Counted from the first letter of the stretch, positions 33,826-44,300 are shown. The stretch: DNA of 64,000 nucleotides from Flavobacterium sp. (GCA_030153045.1 JASLID010000095.1:1-64000), one strand, 5' to 3'. Translations and numbers: made by a program. The notes: generated by a model not told the origin, from the sequence alone.

Positions 33826-33955
33826 TAACGTCCTGCTAGTATGAGATGTTGCCAAAAGCACAAAACCAACTCCTCTAATTATTCGAGGAGTTCACAAACA
33901 CACACAAATAATAACCTTAGCCTTATCTGGCAATAGCTTATACTAGCTGTTATCA
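33826..33955 (+). repeat. attC-like palindrome 6
   Basis: TAACG 33826, GTTATCA from 33949. Left arm GCTAGTATGAGATGTTGCCA, right arm reversed GCTAGTATAAGCTATTGCCA agree at 16 of 20. An internal CTCCT...AGGAG hairpin lies in the loop. Confidence 0.78.
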
Positions 33956-33980
33956 CTTCGGCTTTTTATTACACTAAATT

Positions 33981-34235
33981 ATGAATTCAGAAAGAATTAA
34001 AGAACTACAAGAACAAACTGCTTATCCTGAAAGTCGTAGTGTTCATCAAGCGTTATTACAAGTTTGGAACGAATGTCAACAAGAAAATAATAAAGATATT
34101 GAAGCCTACAAAAACAGAATTAGAGTTTTAGAAAACTTAAACAATAAGTATCGTGAAAAACTTTTAATTTCAAACGAACCTATTGATGCTTTAGGATTAA
34201 TTTCTCCTTTAGATGATGTTGCGCAAGCTGAGTGA
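33981..34235 (+). CDS. Cassette 6: unknown 84-residue helical protein
   Basis: Coiled-coil-like (IEAYKNRIRVLENLNNKYRE). Stop immediately precedes palindrome 7. No family recognised. Confidence 0.55.
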   Translation: MNSERIKELQEQTAYPESRSVHQALLQVWNECQQENNKDIEAYKNRIRVLENLNNKYREKLLISNEPIDALGLISPLDDVAQAE

Positions 34236-34355
34236 TAACGTTTTGCGTGGCGGATTAAGGAAGCCAAAAGTATCAGTTTATGACTGATTTTACAAGTACA
34301 AGATAATTTTTAAATTAATAACCAAAACCGACATATTGCCAAATTGCTGTTATAG
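34236..34355 (+). repeat. attC-like palindrome 7
   Basis: TAACG 34236, GTTATAG from 34349. Arms are weaker (TGGCG against TGGCA and flanking bases), but terminal sequence, spacing and position fit the series. Confidence 0.6.
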
Positions 34356-34384
34356 GCAGTACGGGTTTTTAAAAAAGAACGTGA

Positions 34385-35116
34385 ATGAAATATATGGGAA
34401 GTAAAGCAAGATTTGTTAATGAGATTTTGCCAATAATTTTAAAAAATAGAAAAGAAAATCAATGGTTTGTTGATTTATTTTGTGGTGGATGTTCTATTGC
34501 ACAAGAAGTTGATGGAAAAGTAATTGCTAACGATAAAAACAAGTATTTGATAGCAATGTTCAAAGGACTTCAAGAAAATAGAAATAGACCGACTGAAATA
34601 ACTAAAGACCTTTACAATGTAGCAAGAGATGTTTACAATGGAAAAGAAACATCTTTTAATCATATTATGGAAATGGATGATTTTATGGTAGGTTGGATTG
34701 GATGGATGGGAAGTTACAACGGAAGATTTTTTGATGGTGGATATTCGGGACACAATGTAAATGGCAGAGATTACATTTCTGAACAAATAAGAAATACTGA
34801 AAAGCAAATTGATAAAATAAAACATATTCAGTTTTTTAGCCAAGATTATTCAATGTTTGATTTCAAAGAGCCTTGTGTTATTTACTGTGACATTCCTTAT
34901 GAAAATACAAAACAATATTCTACATCAAAAGGATTTAATCATAGTAATTTTTGGGAATGGTGTAGAGGGATGACAAAAGATGGACATCAAGTATTTGTGA
35001 GCGAATATAATGCTCCAAGTGATTTTACTTGTATATGGTCAAAAGAAACAACAAACTCAATGAATACGACTAAAACATATAAGCCTACTGAAAAGCTATT
35101 TCAGTATTGCCTATAA
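34385..35116 (+). CDS. Cassette 7: D12-class adenine DNA methyltransferase (Dam-like)
   Basis: 243 residues. MKYMGSKARFVNEILPII is the classic D12 start; FVDLFCGGCSIAQ is the SAM-binding motif; IYCDIPYENT near residue 170 replaces DPPY. The isoleucine for the first proline is uncommon but seen in active enzymes. Likely modifies phage DNA against restriction. Its TAA is part of palindrome 8. Confidence 0.88.
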   Translation: MKYMGSKARFVNEILPIILKNRKENQWFVDLFCGGCSIAQEVDGKVIANDKNKYLIAMFKGLQENRNRPTEITKDLYNVARDVYNGKETSFNHIMEMDDFMVGWIGWMGSYNGRFFDGGYSGHNVNGRDYISEQIRNTEKQIDKIKHIQFFSQDYSMFDFKEPCVIYCDIPYENTKQYSTSKGFNHSNFWEWCRGMTKDGHQVFVSEYNAPSDFTCIWSKETTNSMNTTKTYKPTEKLFQYCL

Positions 35117-35240
35117 CGTTTGTCGCTTGTGGTAGTTGGGATAAGAAATCCCGAAACACCGATTAATCACTAATCATAAAAAAACAAAACAATGTCAAAA
35201 TTAAAGACCGATACCCAATTACCGCAAACGATTGTTAGCA
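35114..35240 (+). repeat. attC-like palindrome 8
   Basis: TAACG 35114, GTTAGCA from 35234. Left arm TCGCTTGTGGTAGTTGGG, right arm reversed TCGTTTGCGGTAATTGGG agree at 15 of 18. The next gene's ATG (35192) is inside. Confidence 0.76.
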
Positions 35241-35458
35241 GTAGTTTATCTTTCGAAGAATACTATAAACAACAAATAGCGGAAGGTTATATTGCAGAAG
35301 ACGGAACTCCTTTAAAATGTGGGTGCGGTTGTACTGACTTTAAGCAAGTAAATCAATATTATGGAGAAGGCTGGATTGAAGAATATTCCCTTGAATGTAC
35401 AAATGACTCTTGCTTAAAAATAGTTGGAACTTGGGCTTTTGGACACTGGGATGTTTAA
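35192..35458 (+). CDS. Cassette 8: zinc-ribbon protein
   Basis: 88 residues. LKCGCGCTDFKQV and LECTNDSCLKI give a C-x-C-x-C / C-x4-C arrangement. The first ~14 residues come from palindrome 8. Function unknown. Confidence 0.6.
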   Translation: MSKLKTDTQLPQTIVSSSLSFEEYYKQQIAEGYIAEDGTPLKCGCGCTDFKQVNQYYGEGWIEEYSLECTNDSCLKIVGTWAFGHWDV

Positions 35459-35463
35459 ATTAC

Positions 35464-35484
35464 TTCTAACTCGTCGCTTGGCTC
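35464..35484 (+). repeat. attC-like half site 9 (truncated)
   Basis: TCTAACTCGTCGCTTGGCTC resembles the left half of site 8 (GTCGCTTG) but has no right half. It marks the end of the array. Confidence 0.55.
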
Positions 35485-35487
35485 AAC

Positions 35488-35535
35488 TAAAGTGGTAATT
35501 AACTAATAAAACAAACACTTATGATTACCACTTTA
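35488..35535 (+). promoter_or_regulatory. Hairpin spanning the start of the next gene
   Basis: TAAAGTGGTAAT (35488-35499) and ATTACCACTTTA (35524-35535) are perfect 12-base complements; ATG 35521 lies in the loop edge, so initiation may be controlled by folding. Confidence 0.5.
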
Positions 35536-35781
35536 TATTTCACTTACGGATTTGAATACAAAGAAGTAAGATATGTTTGGAAGGATAAAAAATTATTTAG
35601 ACTTCCTTATGTTAAAAACAAGCGAAGTTACAGCTTTAAAGAGATTCCGATATATTGCTTCAAAACTACATTAATAGCAAATATTCAGAAAACTAAACTA
35701 ACTCTAAATAGAATGAAAACTTTAACCAAAAAGGTAGATTGGAGTATTGATATTATTTATAACTCGGATTTACCTTTTTAA
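35521..35781 (+). CDS. Unknown 86-residue basic protein
   Basis: Beta-rich (TTLYFTYGFEYKEVRYVWK), basic and aromatic. Start codon is at the edge of a long hairpin. No family recognised. Confidence 0.5.
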   Translation: MITTLYFTYGFEYKEVRYVWKDKKLFRLPYVKNKRSYSFKEIPIYCFKTTLIANIQKTKLTLNRMKTLTKKVDWSIDIIYNSDLPF

Positions 35782-35797
35782 AAATTCAAATGAAAAA

Positions 35798-35995
35798 ATG
35801 AAACGTAGAGCTTTAGATAAACTTGATCTTAGTCCTGAGCGAAAAACTCACTATCAAAATCTTCACAAATGGCTAAAGAATAATCCGGAAATAGAGTTTA
35901 AGAAATTATCTCCAGCAGGCTTTTCTATCAATATCGGAACTATTTCAAAGGATAAAACTTCTGAGTTTATTGAGATTTCTACATTTTTCAAGTAA
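35798..35995 (+). CDS. Unknown 65-residue protein
   Basis: ATG 35798 (MKRRALDKLDLSPERKTHY) is chosen because an upstream in-frame ATG would overlap the preceding gene. Basic helical start. No family recognised. Confidence 0.55.
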   Translation: MKRRALDKLDLSPERKTHYQNLHKWLKNNPEIEFKKLSPAGFSINIGTISKDKTSEFIEISTFFK

Positions 35996-36018
35996 AATTT
36001 AATAATTTGTAAACTTTA

Positions 36019-36051
36019 TTTGTTTATTGTAATATTTATTTTATATATTTG
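36019..36051 (+). promoter_or_regulatory. Host-type promoter for the antirepressor gene
   Basis: TTTG (36019-36022), 21 bases, TATATTTG (36044-36051), then ATG 36078. A full consensus match. Confidence 0.75.
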
Positions 36052-36077
36052 TAGAATAATTTTTAAATTAAAATAAA

Positions 36078-36764
36078 ATGAGTGAATTAATTCGTTTTCA
36101 AGGAAATACAATTAGCAGTAAGCTTATTGCTGAAATAACAAATAAGCAGCATTCTAACGTCATGCAAGACATTAGAACTCTTATTGAGCAATTAGGTACA
36201 GAAAAAGGAGAATTGACTTTTCAATTGTCCTCTTATTTTGGGGAAAACTTTAAACAAAACCCTATGTATGAACTTACTAAAAAAGAAGCTTTACTTTTAG
36301 CAAGTGGATATAATGCAGTTTTAAGATTAAAAATAATCGATAGGCTTGAAGAATTAGAAACTATAAAAGTTCCTTCTAATTTTATTGAAGCTATGGAGTT
36401 AGCTACTAAAACCTTAAAACAAAATGAAATACTTCTTTTAGAAAATTCTGAAATGAAACCTAAAGCAGATTTTTTCGATCAAGTTACTGGAAGTGAAAAA
36501 TGTTTTGATATGGCAGATGTAGCCAAAGTTTGTAATTTAGGTATTGGGAGAAATATATTGTTTCAATTTCTAAGAGAATCTAAAGTATTAAGAGAAAACA
36601 ACACTCCGTATCAACAATATATTGATAGTGGGTATTTCAGAGTAATTGAAAGTAAATACAACAAACCTGATGGTAGCGTTAATATTTCTTTAAAAACAGT
36701 AGTTTATCAAAAAGGAATTGATTTTATCATTAAAAGATTTGTAGGCAGAAAACTAAATAACTAA
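36078..36764 (+). CDS. Rha-type phage regulator with KilAC domain (antirepressor)
   Basis: 228 residues. N-terminal Rha-like domain (SSKLIAEITNKQHSNVMQDI, then YELTKKEALLLASGYNA), short coiled coil, and a C-terminal KilAC/ANT domain from about residue 140 (FDMADVAKVCNLGIGRNILF, ... YFRVIESKY). Such proteins regulate phage or host genes or relieve repression. It has its own host promoter, so it may be expressed separately from the operon. Confidence 0.85.
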   Translation: MSELIRFQGNTISSKLIAEITNKQHSNVMQDIRTLIEQLGTEKGELTFQLSSYFGENFKQNPMYELTKKEALLLASGYNAVLRLKIIDRLEELETIKVPSNFIEAMELATKTLKQNEILLLENSEMKPKADFFDQVTGSEKCFDMADVAKVCNLGIGRNILFQFLRESKVLRENNTPYQQYIDSGYFRVIESKYNKPDGSVNISLKTVVYQKGIDFIIKRFVGRKLNN

Positions 36765-36775
36765 AATAAATAATT

Positions 36776-36922
36776 ATGGAAGAAAAAAAAAGAGGTAGAG
36801 GTCGTCCAATGTTATATAACGAGCCTACAAAGAAAAAAACATTTGTTATACCAATAAGCAAACAAGAACAAGTTGAAGCAATGGTAAAGGCATTTTTGAA
36901 AAGTTGTGAAATTAAAAAATAG
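36776..36922 (+). CDS. 48-residue AT-hook-like protein
   Basis: ATG 36776. EEKKRGRGRPMLYNEP contains an AT-hook (R-G-R-P), which binds AT-rich minor groove. The helical rest may dimerise. Likely a small DNA-binding regulator. Confidence 0.55.
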   Translation: MEEKKRGRGRPMLYNEPTKKKTFVIPISKQEQVEAMVKAFLKSCEIKK

Positions 36923-36961
36923 AAGAGCAAATAATTTTGCTGTACTAAAAAGAAACTAATT

Positions 36962-37042
36962 ATGAAAACACCTTACTACAAATGGATATATAAAAAATGG
37001 TATCTTGCTGGATATATAATTGAAGAACTTAAAACTAAGTAG
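36962..37042 (+). CDS. 26-residue peptide
   Basis: KTPYYKWIYKKWYLAGYIIE: aromatic and basic. Four bases before the next start. Short, so uncertain. Confidence 0.35.
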   Translation: MKTPYYKWIYKKWYLAGYIIEELKTK

Positions 37043-37045
37043 ATT

Positions 37046-37249
37046 ATGGGACAAAGAGTTAGAAGCGTAACAATTCTTTTTGAAAAAGATGTTTCGGAAG
37101 AATATATAGATATGATTGAGAAAACTGCTTTATGTTATAAAGGAGTTCTCGATGTGAAAAGAGATATTGAAGATGGTTCTGGTTGGGCTATTGAAAACAG
37201 AATTGAACATGAAATAAGAGCAAAGCTTTTTGATGTATTTAAAAAATAA
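37046..37249 (+). CDS. Unknown 67-residue protein
   Basis: Beta-alpha (RVRSVTILFEKDVSEEYIDM). No family recognised. Confidence 0.5.
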   Translation: MGQRVRSVTILFEKDVSEEYIDMIEKTALCYKGVLDVKRDIEDGSGWAIENRIEHEIRAKLFDVFKK

Positions 37250-37255
37250 TAAACT

Positions 37256-38344
37256 ATGAAACTAACGAAAAACCAAAAGAAGTTACTCAAAACTATTGAG
37301 AACCCAAAACAAAGAGAACAACAAAGAATACAGTTTAAGCTACAAAATAAGTTTGATACTTTTTTTGAACAACATCCTGATAATGGAGTTATATTCACTT
37401 TTAAAGAAGGATTTACAGATTTTGAAAAAGGAATAGAAACAGTAATAAACAAAATTCCACAAAGATTTAGATACCCTAAATTTAAAGGAAAGATTGTATG
37501 GGAAGAAGATCAAAACTCCCTAACCAAAGAAAAACTGTTTGATTTAACTAATCCATCTATGTTTTTCACAACAATTGATAAAATAAATATGGAACGTGAA
37601 GTAAAAGAAAAACTATTTGATTTAAATAGTCCTGAAAATTCAAAAGTCCCTAAATATTCTCAAAAATTACATGATTTAGGATACAGACCAATAGAAAACA
37701 AAAAAACTATTACAACTGAATCTTACTCTGATTTACATAATTTAAATTATTGCCCACAAAAAAACGAAAACTCTATTCCAAATGAATTTTGCGTAAAGAT
37801 TACAGAAGAGAATAAAGAAGTTTTAGATAAGTTGTTTTTTGAAAAGCATACAGTTAGATGGGGATTGAGAGTTTCTGATTTTTTACATTCAAATAATAAA
37901 TATAGCTTTTTATATTCTTGTAATAAGCCCCCAAATAAAACAGAAAATGTAAAAATAGTTTCCACAGAAGAGTTTTTGAGATACATTGGAAAGGAAGAGT
38001 TGATTGAAAAACCAAAAGCTAAATTTAGTAAATATCCAGAACTTACTAGCGGAAAAATAATTATGGTTAACGGAGAAAACTACTTAGTAAGAGGAGTTGG
38101 ATTAGTTTTAAATTCGGTAGTTTCTGTGTCTCTTGAAAAAACAGATTCCTCCAAAACTGTCGAGCCAAAACCTCTTGACTTTGATTTACCTAAGAAAGAA
38201 AACCCAATTCAAGACATTGAATGTTTGAGTATTAATGAAGTAATTTATTCCGGTGTATTGATGTTAGATAGTCCTTTGTGTAAAAACTTAAAAAACTACC
38301 TAATTGATATTGTTGGGAAAAAAACTAATCCATTAAACTTATAA
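37256..38344 (+). CDS. Unknown 362-residue protein, last gene of the rightward operon
   Basis: Basic helical N-terminus (about 1-45), then mixed folds with repeated KLFDL(T/N)xP(S/E) and KLHDLGYRP/DLHNLNYCP short motifs at residues ~95-165, suggesting an internal repeat. No family recognised. Ends before the two-way terminator. Confidence 0.6.
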   Translation: MKLTKNQKKLLKTIENPKQREQQRIQFKLQNKFDTFFEQHPDNGVIFTFKEGFTDFEKGIETVINKIPQRFRYPKFKGKIVWEEDQNSLTKEKLFDLTNPSMFFTTIDKINMEREVKEKLFDLNSPENSKVPKYSQKLHDLGYRPIENKKTITTESYSDLHNLNYCPQKNENSIPNEFCVKITEENKEVLDKLFFEKHTVRWGLRVSDFLHSNNKYSFLYSCNKPPNKTENVKIVSTEEFLRYIGKEELIEKPKAKFSKYPELTSGKIIMVNGENYLVRGVGLVLNSVVSVSLEKTDSSKTVEPKPLDFDLPKKENPIQDIECLSINEVIYSGVLMLDSPLCKNLKNYLIDIVGKKTNPLNL

Positions 38345-38360
38345 TGACCCCCTAAAACTA

Positions 38361-38391
38361 AAATCCCTCTCGTAATTGAGAGGGATTTTTT
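38361..38391. terminator. Two-way terminator between early and late blocks
   Basis: AAATCCCTCTC (38361-38371) pairs with GAGAGGGATTT (38378-38388), followed by T's on the plus strand and by T's on the reverse. Separates converging genes. Confidence 0.85.
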
Positions 38392-38396
38392 CTTGT

Positions 38397-41300
38397 TTAA
38401 AATTTACTGTACTTACTAGGTTCTGATTTTTCTGGCTTACCTCCGTTTTTAGTATTTATTAAACCAATCCATTCGGCAAAACCACCTACAAATAAAGCAT
38501 TTGTTGGGTCTTTAGTTTTGTAATTTGGTTTAATCTCCTCCAAACCATTCATACCTCGATATACTTTTTCTATATCTCTAAAAGTTCGCCAAGGCAAAGG
38601 AACGTTTGCTTTAGAACCAATGAATTTATTCATTTCTACTAACGCTTGGTCTGTTTTTCCTGTGTATGCTAGTTTAATTGCTTTTGCTATTTTGGCATTG
38701 TCTTCAAAATTTGGGTCTTTAATTCCTAAAATTTTTAAGGTCTCTTTAGTAGCGTCTTTTCCACCTTTTTCCCCTGCATTAACTAATATCGCTAAAGAAG
38801 ATGGTGCAATGTAACTAAAATAAGGTTTAGCCCATTTATTTTCGTTTAACCATTTTTTAGTTTTTTTAATAATCGCGTCTTCGTCTTCTTCGTCCATACC
38901 TAAGTAAGTCAATAACATTGCTGTAGAAATAACTGCCCCTATTGCCATCCGTGTATTAGTGGATCTTGCATTTAGTTTTCTTTTAATAGCTTCGGTTAGA
39001 TTTTTAAGACCTTCATCTGAATCTAATTCTATTTTATTGTCTTTCGAAAGTTGATTGTTTTTATACAAACTAATTAAATCAATACCAGTACTTTGTGCTG
39101 TTAAAATTGCCCAGTTTGTTCCTCCTCCTACGAAAGTTTTAAAGAAATTACTAAAGAAAGATTTTATGATTAAATCGCTAGTTGCGGAATCGTATTTCTC
39201 TTCTTGTAATGCTTTTTCGTATCTTTTACTAAGCTCAATAGATACTTTATTTACTCCGGTTGTTATTAGATTATTAGATTCATGCCCTAAATCAAATCCT
39301 GCACTTGTATAAGACGCTTTATATGCAGATTCAATAGTTTCTGCGGAAAAAACATTATTCTCTAGTAAATTAGATAAAACCATTCCTTCTGCTATTCTGG
39401 CAATGTTTTCTTTTTTGTTAGAAACAATATTATTATCAGCATTAACTTTTTCTACTATTTCTATTGATTTTGCTATTGCATTATCCCAATTTTCTCCTGT
39501 TAATTGTTTAGTTATATAGTTTCTAGCTTCTTTTTTAGTCATTCTGTTTTTGTTTGACTTATCTGTAGCTACCAACATTAATGCTTGGTACATTTTCCCG
39601 TTAGTAATAATCGACTTGAAATAACTATCAGCCATGTTTAAATGAATTTTACCAAAAAAGGCACTTACTAAACCATGTGCAGTTTTGCTATCTGTTTTCC
39701 CATTTAAAAAATCCTCAACCGTACTATTTCTACTTAAATTGGCATCTACATCCCCATAATCTGAACCTGAGTTTAAGGCAATATCAATAGCTGTTGCATT
39801 TGCGATTCTATTAGTTCTGGAACTATATTTTTTAGTAGAATTATTTCCACTAATTTTATTAAATATTCCTTGTTTTACAACTGCTGAAAATCCTGAAAAG
39901 GTATTACTTACTACTTGTCCCATAGAGTGTAATATCATCCTTGTTGAAATTCCTAAAAACTTATCAATCAAATCGGCAACTTTAAATTTTAAAGGAGCTT
40001 TTTTAAGTTTATACTTATGGACTATTTTATTGATTTTATCAATAATATCTTTTTCTAGTTTTTTTCCAAAGAATCCAATATCTTCTTTTTGAATTTTAGA
40101 TAAACCATTAGCCATTTCTGTTAATGTATCAAAAGTTTCTTGGTCTAGTTTTGTAGTTCCAAGTAAACTATTGAAAATGTTATCGAATTGATTTCTTTGG
40201 TCTTCAAATAAACCTAAATTATATAATTCTGCTAATCTGTAAGCGTTGTTTCTTGCAGTATTATAGTTTTTCTTGTTTCTTCTGTTTATTTCATTTGCTT
40301 TTTTGTTAATTATATCTGCGTGTAAATTATTATATTGGTTTTGCAAATCAGTTGAAATAGCATCAATTTGTTCTTGTGTATAGCCTTGACTTAACAAAGT
40401 TTCTTCAACATTTTTTTGTATGTTATCTAAGCTTAGTTCCTGTCCTACTAATTTTTTCCAATCAAAAACAGTTCTTTGTTCTTTCCCCTTTTTAGTATTT
40501 ACAGTAATCTCTTTACCGAATCCGGCATCAATAAGAGCTTTTTTTACAATTGCTAAATAATTTGGCTTTTTATTAGTTTCCTTCTGTAAATCTTTTAACG
40601 ATTTAATCTGATTTTGTAAGCCTGAAATCTCTTCATTCCAAACAGTAGATTTTCCAGAATTATCCTTTGGCTTGTTTTCTTTTAATTCCGCTAATCTGTT
40701 TTCTAATTGCTTGGTTCTTTTGTCTAGTTTATCTTGAAGTATTTCTTCTTCTGATTTTTCTGCTTTTGGCTTTTTATTAGTTTCCTTCTGTAAATCTTTT
40801 TGAAGTACATCGATAATATCTTTTTTCTTTAATCCATCAACTGCGTCTTTGAAATCATCATAAATACTGTCTATGATTTCTTTTGTGCTTAGTTTTGTTG
40901 ATTTAGCGTAAAGTTTAGCCAATTTTATTATCTCAGGAGATATAGCTATCAACTTTTCTGTTATTCCTGCATCGAAAGAACTTCTTAAGCCTTTGTTTTT
41001 AAGAGCTAAAAGTTTCTTCCTTACGTCTTCTTTAATTTTATCAATATCTTTTGAAATCTCTTCCTTTTGAGACTTTACATCGGCTTTTCTTTTACCTCTA
41101 AGTAAAGAATCTATTTCGTCAATTTCTTCTTCAAATTCATCAAAACTTTCTTCCTGATTTTGAATTTCTTCAATATCAACTTCTACAGATTTTGCCAATT
41201 CTTTACGGTCATTTTTCTCTTTTGAAGTAAACATCATATCTGTAACCTCAGAAGTATCATATCCGTAATAAGCTAAGTTTTGTAGCTTAGGTGCGTTCAT

Positions 41301-44300
41301 TGCTTGACCGATTGTAGTCATGTAAGTAATACGCTTTTTTCTCACTAAATCTAATTGTTTTTTAGTGGTTAAATCTTTTGGATTTGTTTTTAAAAAATCG
41401 CGTAATTTATTTTCCAACGCAATAAAAGCAAATGCTATTTCGTTTGGTCTTAACTGATAGTTTTCGATATAATCTAAAACTTTATCTACAAATTCATCCC
41501 CAAATTGCTCTACCGCAACATTAATGTAGTTATTTGAATGAGCAAAAGTTTCAAGTAATCCAATTTCGTCATAACTAACGTCCCCGACTACTACATCTTC
41601 TGTAAGCTTTGTTGTTGTTCCTGCTCCTTCTGAATCTTTTTTATTCCCAGTAAAAGGAAGTTTACTCACTAGGTCTTCAAAACTATCTTTTTCAATCTCG
41701 TTTTTGTCAATAGGTTTTCTTTTTTTTGTTTTAGGAGGAGTTTTAGTGTTTTGACTATTGAAATAGTTTACAATTGAATCAATTTCTGTACTTGAAACTC
41801 CTAACGCTTCTAATGCTTTAATCCCTTCCTGAATAGCTTTTGACATACTATTACCTGCTTTGTACGCTAGTTTTATTGCTTGAATAAACGCGTTCCAAGT
41901 TTGTGGTAAAAAAGGAAGAGTTACTTTTAAATCATTTGGATCAAGCATAAGATTATCTAACCAATCTAATCCGTCTTGGATATTATCTTGGTTAAATATT
42001 TCGTCTAATTTAGATTTTTTTACTTCTTGTAATGCTTCACTAGGGCTATTGCTAGGGCTTTTTCCGTTGTCGTCAAGTCCTTGAATGGCTTGTTTCTTAG
42101 GTTCTCCAACGACTGCTTCTCCTTGTTTTGATTCTTTGGTACTTGTGCCATTTTGATTTATGTTAAATTGTTCTTGTTCGTTTAGTTTTTCTCCAAAATA
42201 AATAGCTTGATCTATTGGAGAAAGTCCTTTTAAAAATTCTTCATTTGCTAAAATAGCTTCAAATTCAGATCTTTGTTCGTCTGAAAGTTTGGCTAACGCA
42301 TTATTTATATCCTCTTGTGTAGGATTGTTAAACTCTACTTGGTCTATAATGAAGTCTTCAACTTGTTCTTTTGTTCTTGAAGCAATAATTCTTGATAATT
42401 CATTAGAAACATCTTGCGAATCTAATCCATATTCACTAGAAATCTGTGTAGCCACATCTTCTAAAGACCTTGCGTTATCATCTATAGCCCATTGAACTTC
42501 TTTTCTTGAAAGTCTTGTCATTGTTTTTGCTGACTTCCCATTCCCCACATCTTCATAAGAAACTTTCCCTCCTGATGCTAGAAATTCTGCTACTGCTGTC
42601 TCTGAATCTACAGGTTCTACTCTTGTTAAAGCATCTTTCAACTTATTTTTTCTTTCGGCTTTTAACGTAGAATCTGGTTTAACTCCAAGTGCATCGGCTT
42701 CAATCGATTTGTAATTAGCGTTTTGTTTTACAATTGTTTTTTTTCTGCCAAATTTACCTGTAGTTTCAACCTCAACAAATTGTTTTATTTCTTTCCCTGT
42801 TTTGGCACTAACAATTTTTGTTACATTTTTGTTTTCATCAAAATCTACGATATAACTTCCTCCCTTAATAGATTTTACTCTAGCTTGGTTTGGTTTAACT
42901 ACTTCAACATTTTGTTTACTTTCTCCAACGTCAGCGGTGGATTGTACTTCGATAATTTCGGGTTGTTGTTCACGTTGCTGTAAATCTGCGTTATCTCCAA
43001 TTGGAACATATCCATTAGCATCAATATTTCTTTCCTCTTGTGGTTCATTTACTACTTCGTTTATTGGAGAAACTTCTTTGGGTTTATTTTTTGTAATAAC
43101 TATTTCAGCTTCCCAAGATTCTCCATTTTCAATATTTTTTAATACAACAGTTGCTCCAGAACCTTTATTAGTTTCTCGTATTTCTTTAACTCTAGTAACT
43201 TCTGTTCCTTCTGGAATATCATCTTTAGATATTTCAAACCCATAATCACTTGAAAGTTTTTCAGGGTTAATACCTGTTAAGTTTCTTTGGTCAGAAGGTT
43301 TGTCGCTTCTATTAAATAAAAATTTAGTCTTTTTAAGACCTTCTTTTTCAGTAGTAACAGCTACAGTATTAAATGTTCTTCCTTTATTGTCTTGTTTACT
43401 TTCAACTAAAGTTTCCCCTTCGAGTAAAGGAAATTCTGCTACTTTTTCAGCTTCGGATTGTTTTTGTACTTCTGTTTTACTTTTGGTTTCGGTAATTGGA
43501 ATTTCAGTTTTTGCATCTTTAGATTTGATTTGTTGTTTAATTTCGTTTCTTTTTAATTCAATTTCCGAATCAATATCTTCGTGAAAAGCTTTGTCTAATC
43601 CTTTTTTCTTTTGCTCTAAATTAGATATTTCTTCTAAATTAGTCATAACTGACATTGCAATTTCTTTGTCTAAATTTTTTGGGATATTATTAATTTGATT
43701 TGAAAATATTTTTACATCTTTTTTCAACACATTAGCTTGTTGCTCCGTAACCACACCGTTTGATACCAAATTATTGATATTTAATTCGAAATTAGAATCT
43801 TTAGATAAGTTGCTTAATGTTTGTAATTTATCTGTTTTAGAGAATAAATTAGGCACAACTGCCATTCCACCACTAAGTGTAGTCTGTATAAGAGTGTTTA
43901 CTACGTCTTCCGCACTCATTTCATCATTTAATAAGTCTTGTCCTGCCTTTTGGTTTATGTTTGCATTTACAATGCTAGTTTCTCCTTTTTGTTGTATTAA
44001 TTCTTGCGACCCTTCTTTTACAAGACCTTCTTCTAACCAATCTACAGAAGCTCTAGGGATTTTAGCTAATCCTGATTTTAGATTTTGTAAGAAACCAACT
44101 TTACCTGTTTGAGCATAAGACAAAACAGCTTTTTTAATCGCTTCCTTTCCTTCTGCTCCAAATATAGCTTGTGTAGCTTTTGTTTGTGGGGATAATGGAG
44201 CTGTTACGGCATATAATAAACCCATTTGAACTCCTGCTTCATTTGCTAATAATTGTGCGTCTTTTTCGCTTATTCCGTTTTCTAGTGCTATTTTATAAGT

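Noticed and set aside
39055..44112. Many plus-strand ORFs opposite the giant gene
   Set aside because: They are hydrophobic, mutually overlapping readings of the opposite strand of a single 2577-codon frame; shadows.
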